NCBI RefSeq assembly: GCF_900240995.1
Contig: NZ_LT965953.1
Coordinates: 124,001 to 188,000, forward strand
DNA: 64,000 bases
Direction of reading: 5' to 3'
Origin: Bacillus sp. Marseille-P3661
GTDB lineage: Bacteria > Bacillota > Bacilli > Bacillales > Bacillaceae_J
The notes beneath the pieces were generated by a model that was not told the origin of the DNA, made no database searches, and saw only the letters and a program-made list of their open reading frames with translations. Below, in pieces: positions 8,127 through 18,500 of the stretch (within the stretch, counting starts at the first letter, position 1; every line of letters begins with the position of its first letter). The translations under genes and the position numbers were made by a program.

Positions 8127-11003
8127 TTACTCGCTCCAATCATTACGGAGTGTAAATAAATCTCGCAGTTCATCTGTTGATAGCTCTGTAATCCAATTTT
8201 CACCTGAAATAATTTCATCGCTCAACGATTGCTTTTTATCAATCATTTCATCAATTTTTTCTTCCAACGTGCCGGTTGTAATTAACTTGTGTACGTGTAC
8301 AAAACGTTTTTGACCGATGCGATAAGCGCGGTCTGTTGCTTGGTTTTCAACAGCAGGATTCCACCAACGGTCATAATGAATAACGTGGTTTGCAGCCGTC
8401 AAATTCAAGCCTGTTCCGCCGGCCTTTAATGACAGAATCAACAGCTTTTGCTCACCGTTTTGGAAGGAATCAATGATCTTATCACGATCTTGTTTGGTTA
8501 AGCTGCCTTGAAGGAAATGAACTTTCTCACGGAAATGTTCCCCAAGTAATTTCTGAATAAGCTTACCCATACCGATATATTGAGTGAAAATTAAACAGCT
8601 TTCCTGCTGATCGATGATATTTTCAGTAAGCTCCATCAATTTTTCCATTTTGTGTGAACGCTGCACGGCCGATTCATCAATACTAATTAAATCATCTTTT
8701 AAATACAAGCTTGGATGATTACAAATTTGTTTTAGCTTTGTTAGCATGGATAATATCAGTCCGCGTCGCTCCATACCTGAAAGCTTTTCTATGCGCTCAA
8801 ATGTATCTTGAATTAATTGTTCATATAGGGAAGCTTGCTCAACTGTTAATGGAATATATTCTTTTTGCTCCTGCTTGTCAGGCAGATTTAAGCTGACACT
8901 TTCATCTTTTTTCGTACGCCGTAGCAGGAACGGTTTCACAAGCTGTTGGACAATTTTTACTTTCTTCTCATCTTTATTTTTTTCAATTGGTGATACAAAT
9001 CGTTTTGTAAAACTATTAAGACTTCCTAAATAGCCTTTATTCATAAAGTCAAAAATCGACCATAGCTCTGTTAAACGATTTTCAATCGGTGTACCCGTTA
9101 AAGCAATTTTATGAATACCGTTCAAGCCGCGAATCGCTTTTGATTGCTTGGTGAACGCATTTTTTATATTTTGAGCTTCGTCTAAACAAATGGTACTCCA
9201 ATGGATGTTTCCTAAATCTTCTTCATCAATTTGTGAAAGTCCATAGGAAGTTAAGACAATATCTACGTCCTTAACATCTTCCGCTAAATCTTCGCCTTTT
9301 TTTCGATTTGAGCCATAATGTAGTCGCACCTTTAGCGAAGGAGAAAATTTCGCCAACTCCTTTTGCCAATTGCTTAGCACCGATGTTGGACAAATGATTA
9401 AAGCGGGTGTACTTGGCTTTTCGTGATTTTTTACATATAAAAAGTAAGTAATCATTTGGACCGTTTTACCTAGTCCCATGTCATCGGCCAAGCATGCTCC
9501 GAATCCAAACTTACGCAAAAACAACAGCCATTCTACACCTTGCTTTTGATATGGCCGCAATTCCCCGTGCAGATTTGATGGTATTTCGACCTGAGGAATT
9601 GCATTAAGATTATGCAGTTGGAATACTAATTTTTCTAAATGACTGCTAAGCTCAACTTGAATTTGCGAAAAAGGATTATCAAGCTCATCGATGCCGTCAG
9701 CATCGTGGCTATCAGCAGCTTGGAGCCATTCTTGTGCAAGTACATCTTGAAAAGATAAACCATCTTTTTTGACCTTCTGCATAATTTCTTTCACTTGTTT
9801 AACAAAAGAAGGATCAAGCTTCATCCAACGGCCATTTACTTTTATTAACCGACGATTATCCTCGACCATTTGAAAAAAGTCATCTTCATTAAGCTCCGAG
9901 TCACCGGTCGCGAGTTTCCAATCAAATTCACTAATTGATGAAAGTCCTAACATCGATTGCTGTGCAGAACCAACCGATGACCGTAATTTAATTTTAAGCT
10001 TTGGGTTCATAGCTTTGATTTCTTGCCACCAAGAAGGCAGTAGAACTTGAACGCCAGCTTCGGCAAGCTGGATACTGCCATCCGTTAAAAAGTTCCATGC
10101 TTGATCTTCACGTAGATGCTGAAGAATACCAAACTCCTCATCCTCATTTTTTAACCAAGGAACAATTTGACACCACCACTCAAGGCTTTTATCAACCTTA
10201 TCAAGGTTATCATGCCATTCAAGCGGTACTTGAAGGAGTGATTCTCTGTTTTCGAGCGGAATGATCATATTGTCATCGAACTTATCTCGCAGCATAATAT
10301 CTAACTTCCAGCTATCAATAGTTTCAGAAGGATTAACGACATCAAGCTCTTCTTCCGATACTGGTTCACTTAATCGTAGTTCAACTGTAAAGGGGGCTTG
10401 GTCTTGCTGCCAGCCAATGCTTTCCAACCACATTTCTTCATTAAACAATTCGTTTGATTCATTGTTTTCAACCTCGATTAACGGATAATGTTCAAGTATT
10501 TCTGACCAAATCACGTTTAATGTAGGATCTGCAGTGATGCATTCTGCTATTGCATTGGAAATCCACTTTTGAATAAATTCATGCGAGAAAGCTGGAGGGT
10601 ATTCTTGAAAGTCATCCATATTCCTCATTAATGACCACCCAAATGCACCGTTTTGCCAACGCTGAAAATCAGGTTTGAATTGACCTGAGCTAATGTCGTG
10701 AAAAATTGTGGGCGCATGTTGCTTTAACCATTGTCCTTTTTCACACCATTGTAATGTAAACAAAGATGAATCATTTTGGTTTGCAAAGAAATGTAAGGTT
10801 TCCCAAGGTGTTAACAGCACACCTTGATTAAATTCAGTTAAAGCTGTTCCGTAATAGCTTTCTGCATGCCAAGAAAACACAAGTTTTTTCCATTCTTCGA
10901 TACGTGCACGTCTTCCGCGTTGGTCGCTCGCTTCAGCACACATTAAAAAATGATCATTTTCAAGGTAATCGATTGTCATAAAATAAGTGGTTTGCTTAAT
11001 CAT
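8127..11003 (-). CDS. ywqA: SNF2-family DNA-dependent ATPase/helicase
   Basis: 958 aa. The C-terminal half is a complete SNF2 motor: Walker A in DDMGLGKTVQ near residue 506, DEAQNIKN (motif II) near 607, LTGTPIENRL (motif III) near 638, and GGTGLNLTAANHVIHYDRWW with the following ENQATDRAYRIGQ (motifs V-VI) near 860-890. The N-terminal half is the bacterial SNF2-associated region. Such ATPases move along double-stranded DNA, and the HepA/RapA branch acts on RNA polymerase. The start overlaps the SWIM gene by 8 bp. B. subtilis has the same pair, ywqA-ywqB. Its exact role in Bacillus is not established. Confidence 0.92.
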   Translation of the reverse strand: MIKQTTYFMTIDYLENDHFLMCAEASDQRGRRARIEEWKKLVFSWHAESYYGTALTEFNQGVLLTPWETLHFFANQNDSSLFTLQWCEKGQWLKQHAPTIFHDISSGQFKPDFQRWQNGAFGWSLMRNMDDFQEYPPAFSHEFIQKWISNAIAECITADPTLNVIWSEILEHYPLIEVENNESNELFNEEMWLESIGWQQDQAPFTVELRLSEPVSEEELDVVNPSETIDSWKLDIMLRDKFDDNMIIPLENRESLLQVPLEWHDNLDKVDKSLEWWCQIVPWLKNEDEEFGILQHLREDQAWNFLTDGSIQLAEAGVQVLLPSWWQEIKAMNPKLKIKLRSSVGSAQQSMLGLSSISEFDWKLATGDSELNEDDFFQMVEDNRRLIKVNGRWMKLDPSFVKQVKEIMQKVKKDGLSFQDVLAQEWLQAADSHDADGIDELDNPFSQIQVELSSHLEKLVFQLHNLNAIPQVEIPSNLHGELRPYQKQGVEWLLFLRKFGFGACLADDMGLGKTVQMITYFLYVKNHEKPSTPALIICPTSVLSNWQKELAKFSPSLKVRLHYGSNRKKGEDLAEDVKDVDIVLTSYGLSQIDEEDLGNIHWSTICLDEAQNIKNAFTKQSKAIRGLNGIHKIALTGTPIENRLTELWSIFDFMNKGYLGSLNSFTKRFVSPIEKNKDEKKVKIVQQLVKPFLLRRTKKDESVSLNLPDKQEQKEYIPLTVEQASLYEQLIQDTFERIEKLSGMERRGLILSMLTKLKQICNHPSLYLKDDLISIDESAVQRSHKMEKLMELTENIIDQQESCLIFTQYIGMGKLIQKLLGEHFREKVHFLQGSLTKQDRDKIIDSFQNGEQKLLILSLKAGGTGLNLTAANHVIHYDRWWNPAVENQATDRAYRIGQKRFVHVHKLITTGTLEEKIDEMIDKKQSLSDEIISGENWITELSTDELRDLFTLRNDWSE

Positions 11004-12690
11004 TGATTAATTTTCCTTTCCCTTTTCGCAATTCCTCTTGAAAGGCTCTTAATCTTTTATATTTTTTTGCAAGAAAATCTATATAATGATCCCATGTTGT
11101 TTCGTTTTTTAATGAACGATAATGGGTTCTAAGCTTACGTAAATATTTAGCCGCTTGCCGATAGGCATCGCGGTTTTTTGCATTAATTAAGTCTTCAATT
11201 GCATTGTGTAAAAGCGGAAGGATGCAAGCGCGATCCTCTTTTTCAATTCTTTTAACAAGCTCGGTATCAATATTTTCGAATGAAATGCCAAGAAATAGCT
11301 GGAGCTCTGTCCATTTGCGAAACTCTTGTTTTTCAAGTAAATACTCACTAAATTTGTGATAGCTGTAGGGTAGCCACTTTTGTAAAGTATGAAGATAGGC
11401 CACTTGTTTATTATTTTTTTCTGAGTATTCTTCAATGAAATATAAATAGAAGTCGGTTAGCTCGCGCTTAAGCTGCTGCTCACCAAATTGATGGATATAT
11501 TGATCCATTCGCTCTTCCACAAATTCAAGCCATTGTTCAAAACGTGACCATTGCTCGCTTTGGGCCAGCGCTTTAACCCAGGTTGAATAATAATAAACCT
11601 CGCGTGCGTCTCCACTATTTAAAATATTAATGGCTTTTCCGTCGTTTTCTCTCATAAATTCAAATTGTGCTAACGCAAGTCTGCATTCTGATGTGAAGTG
11701 AACCTTCCCAAGTTTTCGCAGATGTTCTTCTTTTTGAAACTGCAAGGTAAACTTCTGTTCTAATTCGTCAAGCCAGTTTTTGCGATTTAATAAATTGGAA
11801 CAAATAATTTGAAATAAATAAAAGCGATCATGCTGGAAGTCTCTTGAGTTTAATAATATGTCCATCATGCGCTGGCCTGTTGCAGATAGAATTTTTTCAT
11901 CATCGCTGTTAACGGTGAAATCATTATTATGAATGTCCAACAGTATGTCCAGTATATCTTTGATTATTTGATGTACATAAGTGCCGAGATGCTGGTGTAC
12001 ATATGTTGAAGATTGAATCGATTTCGCTGTTTCAAATAATTTTTCAATGGTATAAAGCGCAGCATGAATGTGAAATAAATCGTTTCCGAGTTGTGATGGT
12101 GGTTTTTGGACGTCTAAAATCATTGGATAAAAATCTTCAAAAATATTTCGAATTAACTCAACATCACGGTTGTAAGCGAAATAAAAACTATTTTGCTGTT
12201 TCTTTTTCTTCATGAATTGATCATATACAGTGTCAAAATAGTGCAGCCAGCTTGAAAGGGAATTGATTTCATAAGGCAAATCCTCAGTCGTACTTGCTTT
12301 CATCTTCTTTGAAGAATCTTTTTTTGATGGCTTGGTTATTGCCTTTTTCCAATTTGCGTAAAATTGCCCCGGGCTATCAAATAATGAAAATACATAAAAT
12401 AACGCTGCTAATTTATGAACGCAAAACATATCTTCTGGTTCACCACAGCTGCAAAAGCTGATTTCCATAAAGTCTAGCTCTAACTCAATTTCAAATGTTT
12501 CACCTTCATCTAAAACATTGGCAGAAATCGTTTCATCTTGAACCTTGGCATTAAAAACAAAGCCATTTCGATATAGGAAAATAGCCCTTTTAATTAATCC
12601 GATGTCTTCTTCATAGGCTGGATTAAATAATGTATTAAGTTTTTCGATGCAATAAGTTATTTTTTCTTTTGGAATTTCATTTAATAACAT
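10996..12690 (-). CDS. ywqB: SWIM zinc-finger protein
   Basis: 564 aa. The SWIM motif CxCxnCxH is visible at about residues 80-95 (FCSCGEPEDMFCVHKLAAL), expected to bind zinc and to contact DNA or protein. The rest is long, alpha-helical and charged, with a lysine-rich C-terminus. It is the first gene of the operon and overlaps the SNF2 gene by 8 bp, so equal expression and a shared complex are likely. Matches YwqB of B. subtilis in domain, size and neighbour. Transcription starts near 12.7 kb, next to an imperfect-repeat region. Confidence 0.85.
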   Translation of the reverse strand: MLLNEIPKEKITYCIEKLNTLFNPAYEEDIGLIKRAIFLYRNGFVFNAKVQDETISANVLDEGETFEIELELDFMEISFCSCGEPEDMFCVHKLAALFYVFSLFDSPGQFYANWKKAITKPSKKDSSKKMKASTTEDLPYEINSLSSWLHYFDTVYDQFMKKKKQQNSFYFAYNRDVELIRNIFEDFYPMILDVQKPPSQLGNDLFHIHAALYTIEKLFETAKSIQSSTYVHQHLGTYVHQIIKDILDILLDIHNNDFTVNSDDEKILSATGQRMMDILLNSRDFQHDRFYLFQIICSNLLNRKNWLDELEQKFTLQFQKEEHLRKLGKVHFTSECRLALAQFEFMRENDGKAINILNSGDAREVYYYSTWVKALAQSEQWSRFEQWLEFVEERMDQYIHQFGEQQLKRELTDFYLYFIEEYSEKNNKQVAYLHTLQKWLPYSYHKFSEYLLEKQEFRKWTELQLFLGISFENIDTELVKRIEKEDRACILPLLHNAIEDLINAKNRDAYRQAAKYLRKLRTHYRSLKNETTWDHYIDFLAKKYKRLRAFQEELRKGKGKLIND

Positions 12691-12789
12691 TTGTAGACAC
12701 CACCATCTGGAATCAAATCATCCTTCCATTATACCTTAAAGTGAACAACCATTTCACGTTTTGTGTGGATATAATGCAAGTATCCCGAA

Positions 12790-12925
12790 TAGTGTCCGAG
12801 AAGTATTCCGCCAAGCGTACCGAAATGTGTTCTGAGAAATGTTCCGAGAGGGCCAAGCGTACCGTCAAGTGCACGGCCAAGCATACCCGCCAAGCGTACG
12901 GCCAAGCGTACCGGCAAGCGATCTG
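12790..12925. repeat. imperfect 10-15 bp repeats, GCCAAGCGTACCG type
   Basis: About ten imperfect copies of (G)CCAAGCGTACCG or TCCGAGAAGT-like strings lie head to tail, with GC content clearly above the surroundings. Frames run through it on both strands, but they are purely repetitive and lack ribosome binding sites. Regarded as non-coding. Confidence 0.75.
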
Positions 12926-12929
12926 ACAC

Positions 12930-13003
12930 CGACAAGTGCCTGTCACTTGTCGGGATTTGACGAAATGCACCCTGTCCAAAATCGACAAGTGACAGGCACT
13001 TGT
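12930..13003. repeat. pair of mirror-image palindromic elements
   Basis: CGACAAGTG-CCTGT-CACTTGTCG at 12930-12952 and CGACAAGTG-ACAGG-CACTTGT at 12983-13003. Each is a hairpin with 7-9 bp arms, and the loops CCTGT and ACAGG are complementary, so the two elements are also inverted copies of each other. A similar GACAGGCAC-type motif is a common intergenic repeat in Bacillus genomes (recalled, not searched). Confidence 0.75.
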
Positions 13004-13060
13004 TGTATTTTGTTGTAATTTGTTGTAATTTGTTCTAATTTGTAGTAATTCATTGTAATT
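13001..13060. repeat. six 10-bp tandem units
   Basis: TGTTGTATTT, TGTTGTAATT (twice), TGTTCTAATT, TGTAGTAATT and CATTGTAATT run without gaps. A simple microsatellite directly after the palindrome pair; no gene. Confidence 0.92.
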
Positions 13061-13291
13061 TGTCGAGGGTTATTAGGGGCGTGGATTTTGTGCTTGGCTC
13101 TGTTCGAAATAATTGTTGGTGCATTAGCAATACACAGTAACTTTTTGTTTCGAAAAGGCGTCTTATTTATTGCTTTTTTCTGTTCATAATTAAGAAACTT
13201 TTCATGCCATTCCATCGTATGTAAAAAATGCGTAAAGGCCCACTTCTTCATTGAAAAATTAGTCCATATGGATTATAGTTAAAAAGTACTG

Positions 13292-13305
13292 ACTGACCGG
13301 TCAGT
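13292..13305. promoter_or_regulatory. palindromic operator for the TetR-family regulator
   Basis: ACTGACCGGTCAGT is a perfect 14-bp palindrome 79 bp before the regulator start. It has the TGACNGGTCA-like shape typical of TetR-family operators such as QacR- or YfiR-type sites. It lies where the promoter of the efflux operon would be, so autorepression is the simplest reading. Confidence 0.75.
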
Positions 13306-13383
13306 AATTATCGGATGCTTTTATATAGAATAAATAATAAATAAGAAAGGTGATATCCGCTTTTAAAGTAATGAGGTGATTGA

Positions 13384-14259
13384 ATGAATGAAAAAACACA
13401 AAAAATGATTCAAGTGGGGATGAAGCTTTTTACTAAAAAAGGTTTTCATAATACTTCTATTCAAGAGATCGCCGATGCATGCGGTGTTTCGAAAGGAGCG
13501 TTTTATCTTCATTTTAAGTCCAAAAAGGAATTTGTTATCGCGATTTATGAATATTACTATAGCACAATGAAAACAAACCTTGATAACATCGAGCAGCAAG
13601 CTGATTTGGATGCTAGAGAAAAGCTAGCGAAGGAAATCACTGTTTTTTACGAAGAGTTTCTTAAACAAAAAGAATTTATTATTATGCATTTTCATGAAAA
13701 CTTTCAAGTTCATGAAGAGTTGGAAAGTCTTATCTTGAAAATGAGGTCCGAGCTGTTTGACTGGCTTGAAAGAAGATTACTAGATGTTTATGGAGATGCT
13801 ATACAGCCTTTTATTGTTGATGGTGCAACATTAGTTACTGGTTTATTAGATTCATATTTAAAGATTATGTTTTTTACGGGAGTAGACGTTAATCTTGAAG
13901 AAATTGGACGTTTTCTAGTCCGCCGAATTGATGACATGGCTTTCGGGATGATAAAAACAGAAAAAAGTCCGCTTTTTACAAAATCAATGCTAAAACCGTA
14001 TTTTCAAAGTGTATTTAGTAGAAATGTAAAAGAAAAGGTTGCTAATGAACTAATCATAATGAAAGAAAAAGTAGACAGCCTAAGCATTGAAAGCATGCAA
14101 AAACAGGATCTCTATGAAACACTTGAAGTCCTACTAAATGAAATAAAAAAGGAAGAACCACAAAAGATCATTTTCCAAGGAATGCTATCCAATTTACAAA
14201 GCATTAAAGAATTAGAGGAAAACAGAAATGAAGTAGCGACTATACTTCAACTTAATTAA
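13384..14259 (+). CDS. TetR/AcrR-family repressor of the RND efflux operon
   Basis: 291 aa, ATG with a GAGGTGATTGA site. Residues about 8-55 hold the TetR helix-turn-helix (NTSIQEIADACGVSKGAFYL, then HFKSKKEFVIAIYEYY). The remaining helices form the ligand-binding and dimer domain. The length and the position before an RND pump match YerO of B. subtilis, which precedes swrC (yerP), but orthology is not proven. It probably binds the palindrome at 13292-13305 and is relieved by a hydrophobic or cationic ligand. It is the first gene of a likely four-gene unit. Confidence 0.88.
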   Translation: MNEKTQKMIQVGMKLFTKKGFHNTSIQEIADACGVSKGAFYLHFKSKKEFVIAIYEYYYSTMKTNLDNIEQQADLDAREKLAKEITVFYEEFLKQKEFIIMHFHENFQVHEELESLILKMRSELFDWLERRLLDVYGDAIQPFIVDGATLVTGLLDSYLKIMFFTGVDVNLEEIGRFLVRRIDDMAFGMIKTEKSPLFTKSMLKPYFQSVFSRNVKEKVANELIIMKEKVDSLSIESMQKQDLYETLEVLLNEIKKEEPQKIIFQGMLSNLQSIKELEENRNEVATILQLN

Positions 14260-14301
14260 CAGTTATAGGAAAAACCTCGCAATATGGGAAGGAGATTGGC
14301 A

Positions 14302-15570
14302 GTGAAAGGTAAAATTCAAAAAACACTTAAAACAGGCATCGTGTTCATGGTGGCTAGTTCAATTGCGCTTGCAGGCTGTGCAGCAAAACCCGCTGATCAA
14401 GAAGCACAGGTAGAAAAACAAACTCCTGTTAAGGTTGCTGCGATAGCAAACAGTGCATTAAAGGTAGACAAAGAGATTGTAGGTAAAATGAAAGCTGATT
14501 CTAATGTGGCGGTTGTGCCTAAAATGGCAGGAGAACTGATTTCGCTAACTGTTGAAAAAGGTGATCAAGTCCAAAAAGGTCAAGTCATTGGTAAAATTAA
14601 TGATCGCGATTTACGTACATCCCTTCAATTACAGCAAGCAGCACTTGAAGCACGGAAAGCAGCTTTAGATGTTGCACTCGCAGATAAAAAATCAGCACAA
14701 TCAACTTTAACGAATCGACAAACAATTGATTTAAACTCCATTCAAGTGGATTGGGAAGATGCAAAGAAAAGCCTTGAACGTACAAAAGCATTATACGAAT
14801 CAGGTGCAGTTTCAAAGGTTGATTATGAAGCGGCTGTGACTCGAGAACAAAAGCTGAAACTTCAATATGAACAAGCGCAACAAAATATCGAACAAGCTGA
14901 AATTGGAATTGAAAAGGCAGGCATCGGTATTGAAAGTGCACAAGCACAAGTTAAACAAGCTGAAATCAGTGTAAAACAAGCCCAAGATGCACTTGCTGAT
15001 GCTGCAATTATAGCCACACAATCAGGTGAGATTGTCGAAGTAAATGCTGAAGTTGGCGATACAGTAGGTCAACAATCACCATTAGTTACGATTGTGTCGC
15101 TTGATCCGATCATAATTGAAGCAACGGTAAGCTCGAACCAATTAAACTTATTTAAAAAAGGCGCTAAAATTAACGTTGATATTTCAGTGCTAAACAAGCA
15201 AGTCGAAGGTGTTGTGAGCTACATATCACCAGTAGCAAATCAGTCAGGATTATACACAGTAGAAGCCAAGATTAACAATGCAAATAAAGAAATCAAGCCA
15301 GGTATGATTGGTAAGTTTGTCATTGATCAAGTGATTGTGAAGGAAGGCTTACTTGTTCCAACTGAAGCGATTGTTGAACAAGGTGGAGAGTCAAAGATTT
15401 ATGTAGTGAGAGATGGCAGAGCAGTTGAAGTTACAATTGAAGTAATTGAAAGTCAAACAGTTTTAACGGCTTTTAAGGGCGATGTAAAAGAAAATGAACA
15501 AGTTGTAATTAAAGGACAAAATACATTAACGGACGGTAATTTAGTGAACATCATCGAGGAGGGCAAGTAA
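14302..15570 (+). CDS. membrane-fusion (HlyD/AcrA-type) lipoprotein
   Basis: 422 aa from GTG 14302, which has AAGGAGA 7 nt upstream; the ATG at 14284 would itself overlap that site. A lipobox SIALAGC makes this a lipoprotein anchored on the outer face of the membrane. The biotinyl-lipoyl-like half motif (VEKGDQVQKGQVIGKINDRD) lies near residue 85. A long coiled-coil hairpin rich in Gln and Ala follows (about residues 100-240), then the second lipoyl half and a beta-barrel domain. This is the periplasmic-adaptor type that links an RND pump to an outer channel. Only 2 bp separate it from the RND gene. Confidence 0.9.
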   Translation: MKGKIQKTLKTGIVFMVASSIALAGCAAKPADQEAQVEKQTPVKVAAIANSALKVDKEIVGKMKADSNVAVVPKMAGELISLTVEKGDQVQKGQVIGKINDRDLRTSLQLQQAALEARKAALDVALADKKSAQSTLTNRQTIDLNSIQVDWEDAKKSLERTKALYESGAVSKVDYEAAVTREQKLKLQYEQAQQNIEQAEIGIEKAGIGIESAQAQVKQAEISVKQAQDALADAAIIATQSGEIVEVNAEVGDTVGQQSPLVTIVSLDPIIIEATVSSNQLNLFKKGAKINVDISVLNKQVEGVVSYISPVANQSGLYTVEAKINNANKEIKPGMIGKFVIDQVIVKEGLLVPTEAIVEQGGESKIYVVRDGRAVEVTIEVIESQTVLTAFKGDVKENEQVVIKGQNTLTDGNLVNIIEEGK

Positions 15571-15572
15571 CC

Positions 15573-18500
15573 TTGAAATTAGTAGAAACTTCAGTCCGTC
15601 GCCCTGTCGGCGTTTTTATGGTCGTCCTAGCCATTCTTGCATTAGGGTTTGTTTCCTTAACAAACTTAAAGGTAGATTTATATCCTGAGGTAGACCTGCC
15701 AATAGCTGTTGTGGCAACAAGTTATTCAGGTGCAGGTCCAGAAGAAGTTGAAAAAATGGTGAGCAGGCCGCTTGAAGCAGCGTTGACATCGATTGAGGGT
15801 GTTGACACGATCCAATCGCAGTCACAAGCAAACTCATCTCTTGTTATTTTAATGTTTGCCACGGGCACGAATCTTGATAATGCCTTATTAGAGGTTCGTG
15901 AAAAAGTTGACCAAGTAAAAAGCATGCTGCCAGAGTCTGCCAATGATCCGTCGGTTCTAAGGTTCAATCCGCAGCAAATGCCGGTTATGTGGTTAGGGGT
16001 AACAGGTGATGAACCTGAAAACCTTCAAGAAATTGTGGAAAATACAATTCAGCCGCATCTTGAGCGTGCAGAAGGTGTTGCATCTGTTGGAATCGAAGGC
16101 GGTAAAAAGCGCGAAATTTTAATTGAATTAGATAGTGCAGCCCTTTCACTTTATGGAATAACGCCTAATCATGTGATTTCAGCGTTGCAAAGTGAAAATC
16201 GTACAACATCAGGTGGTATTATTACAAAAGGTTCACAGGAATTGCAAATTCGTGTAGATGGCGAGTTTCAATCATTAGATGATATTAACAATACAATCAT
16301 CCAGCTACCTTCGGGTGATACTGTTAAAGTAAGCGATGTTGGTACATTAAAGGATACGTATAAAAAAGTTACATCTATTTCAAGAGTGAATAACGAACCA
16401 TCATTAGTTTTATCAATCTTGAAAAAATCAGACGGAAACACAGTTGAAGTTGCGGATGAAGTTTATAAAGCAATGGATGAAGTGAATAAACTTCTTCCTG
16501 CTGGTGTAAAAGTATTTAACGTATTTGATACATCAACATTTATTCGCGATTCCATTAGCTCTGTAGTTTCTAATATGGTTATCGGTGGTATTTTATCGGT
16601 TATCGTACTGTTCTTATTTTTACGCAGTATAAGACCAACGTTAATTATTACTGTTTCCATTCCGTTTGCAGTTATCGCCACATTCGTTATGATGTATTTT
16701 GGCGGTCAAACATTAAATGTTCTATCGCTCGGTGGTTTAGCGTTAGGAATCGGGATGATGGTGGATAACTCGATCGTTATTTTAGAAAATGTATATAGCT
16801 ATCGTCAAAAAGGTGCATCGGTAAAAGAAGCGGCGATTAAAGGTGCGTCCGAACTAGGGTCAGCCGTTATAGCATCGACAACAACTAGCTTGGTCGTATT
16901 CTTGCCGATTGTGTTTGTTGATGGTATTGCATCAGAATTATTTACGCCGTTAGCTCTAGCCGTTTCGTTCTCGTTAATCGGTTCATTAGTGGTGGCGTTA
17001 ACGTTAGTTCCGGTGTTGTCATCCAAGCTATTAACGAAACCAATAAAAACAAGTGAAATGAAAAAGAATTTGTTTGTCCGTTTCTTTGAAGGCATTAATA
17101 ATTTATACCAAAAGTTGCTGAATTGGGTTTTAAAGCACCGTAAAACGACTGTTATTTTAACAATCGTTGCCATTGTAGCAAGCTTTGGCTTGACTCCAAT
17201 GGTTGGTACAGAGTCCATACCAGCTTCAGATCAAGGGCAACTTCAAATTACGTTTGAAACACCGTCAGGTACAACTCTTGAAGATACAGAAGCAGTAGCC
17301 AATCAAATTAATGAAGTTTTAGAGCAGCATAAAGATGTGTTGGAAGTTAGTTACTTGTCAATTGGCTCAAACCAAATGACTGGAACGGGCGGCAGTGCCA
17401 ACTCAGGTAACTTCCAAATTCAGTTGGTAGATAAAGAGCTCCGCGATGTAACGACAAAGCAATTTGTTACTATTGTTTCTGAAGGTATAGGTGAAATTGC
17501 TGGTGCCGAAATTAAAGTCTCTGAAATGGAAGGCGGTTTAGGCACTGGTAGTCCAATTCAGGTTAAGATTCACGGAGCTGAGCAAGAGGTTTTAGAAGAA
17601 ATTGCTGAACAAGTAACATGGTTGATCAGTGATATAGATGGTGCGACAAATGTTGAAAGCTCAGCATCAGAGGGGCGTCCTGAAATACGCGTTGAGGTAA
17701 ATCGCGAAGTTGCTGCGCAATATGGTTTGTCATATCAACAGGTTATGAATGAAGTCGAAGTTAGCTTTAATGGTCGCCAAGCTACAACATATCGAGAAGA
17801 TGGTGACGAATTTGACGTTCGAGTTATTCTTCCAGAAGAAAAGCGCGTGCAAATTAGCGACTTAGAAAATTTATTTATCCAAACAGCGAGCGGTACGCTT
17901 ATTCCGCTTTCAGAAGTAGCGGAATTAAAACAAGTAATGGGACCAGCGCAAATCTCTCGTGAAAATCAGCAGCGTCAAATTAACGTAACAGCTGATATTA
18001 ATGGACGCGATTTAGGTAGTGTGTCAAAAGACGTAACAGCTGCGTTAAATAGTATGAACTTCCCGGATGGATACGGTTATGATATCGGCGGCCAATCTGA
18101 GGAAATGATGGAGTCCTTCACGAAACTAGGGATGGCGTTAATCTTCTCAATTTTCTTAGTATACGTCGTGATGGCCGTACAGTTTGAATCGCTAATTAAT
18201 CCGTTTGTCATTATGTTTGCGATGCCGACGACACTTGTCGGAATTATCGGCGGTTTAGCGATAACAGGACAGTCATTTAGTATCCCAGCGTTTATCGGGA
18301 TTATTATGTTAGCGGGTATCGTGGTTAACAACGCAATTGTGCTAGTTGACTATATTAATATTTTAAGAAGTCGTGGCTATGATCGAACTGAAGCCATTCT
18401 TGAAGCAGGCCCAAGCCGTTTACGTCCAATTTTAATGACAACATTAACAACTGTTCTTGGAATGGTGCCACTTGCATTAGGATTTGGTGAAGGCGGCGAA

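Noticed and set aside
12713-13251. ORFs of 68-102 codons on both strands
   Set aside because: They simply translate the short tandem repeats and palindromes, have no ribosome binding sites and show no protein-like composition.
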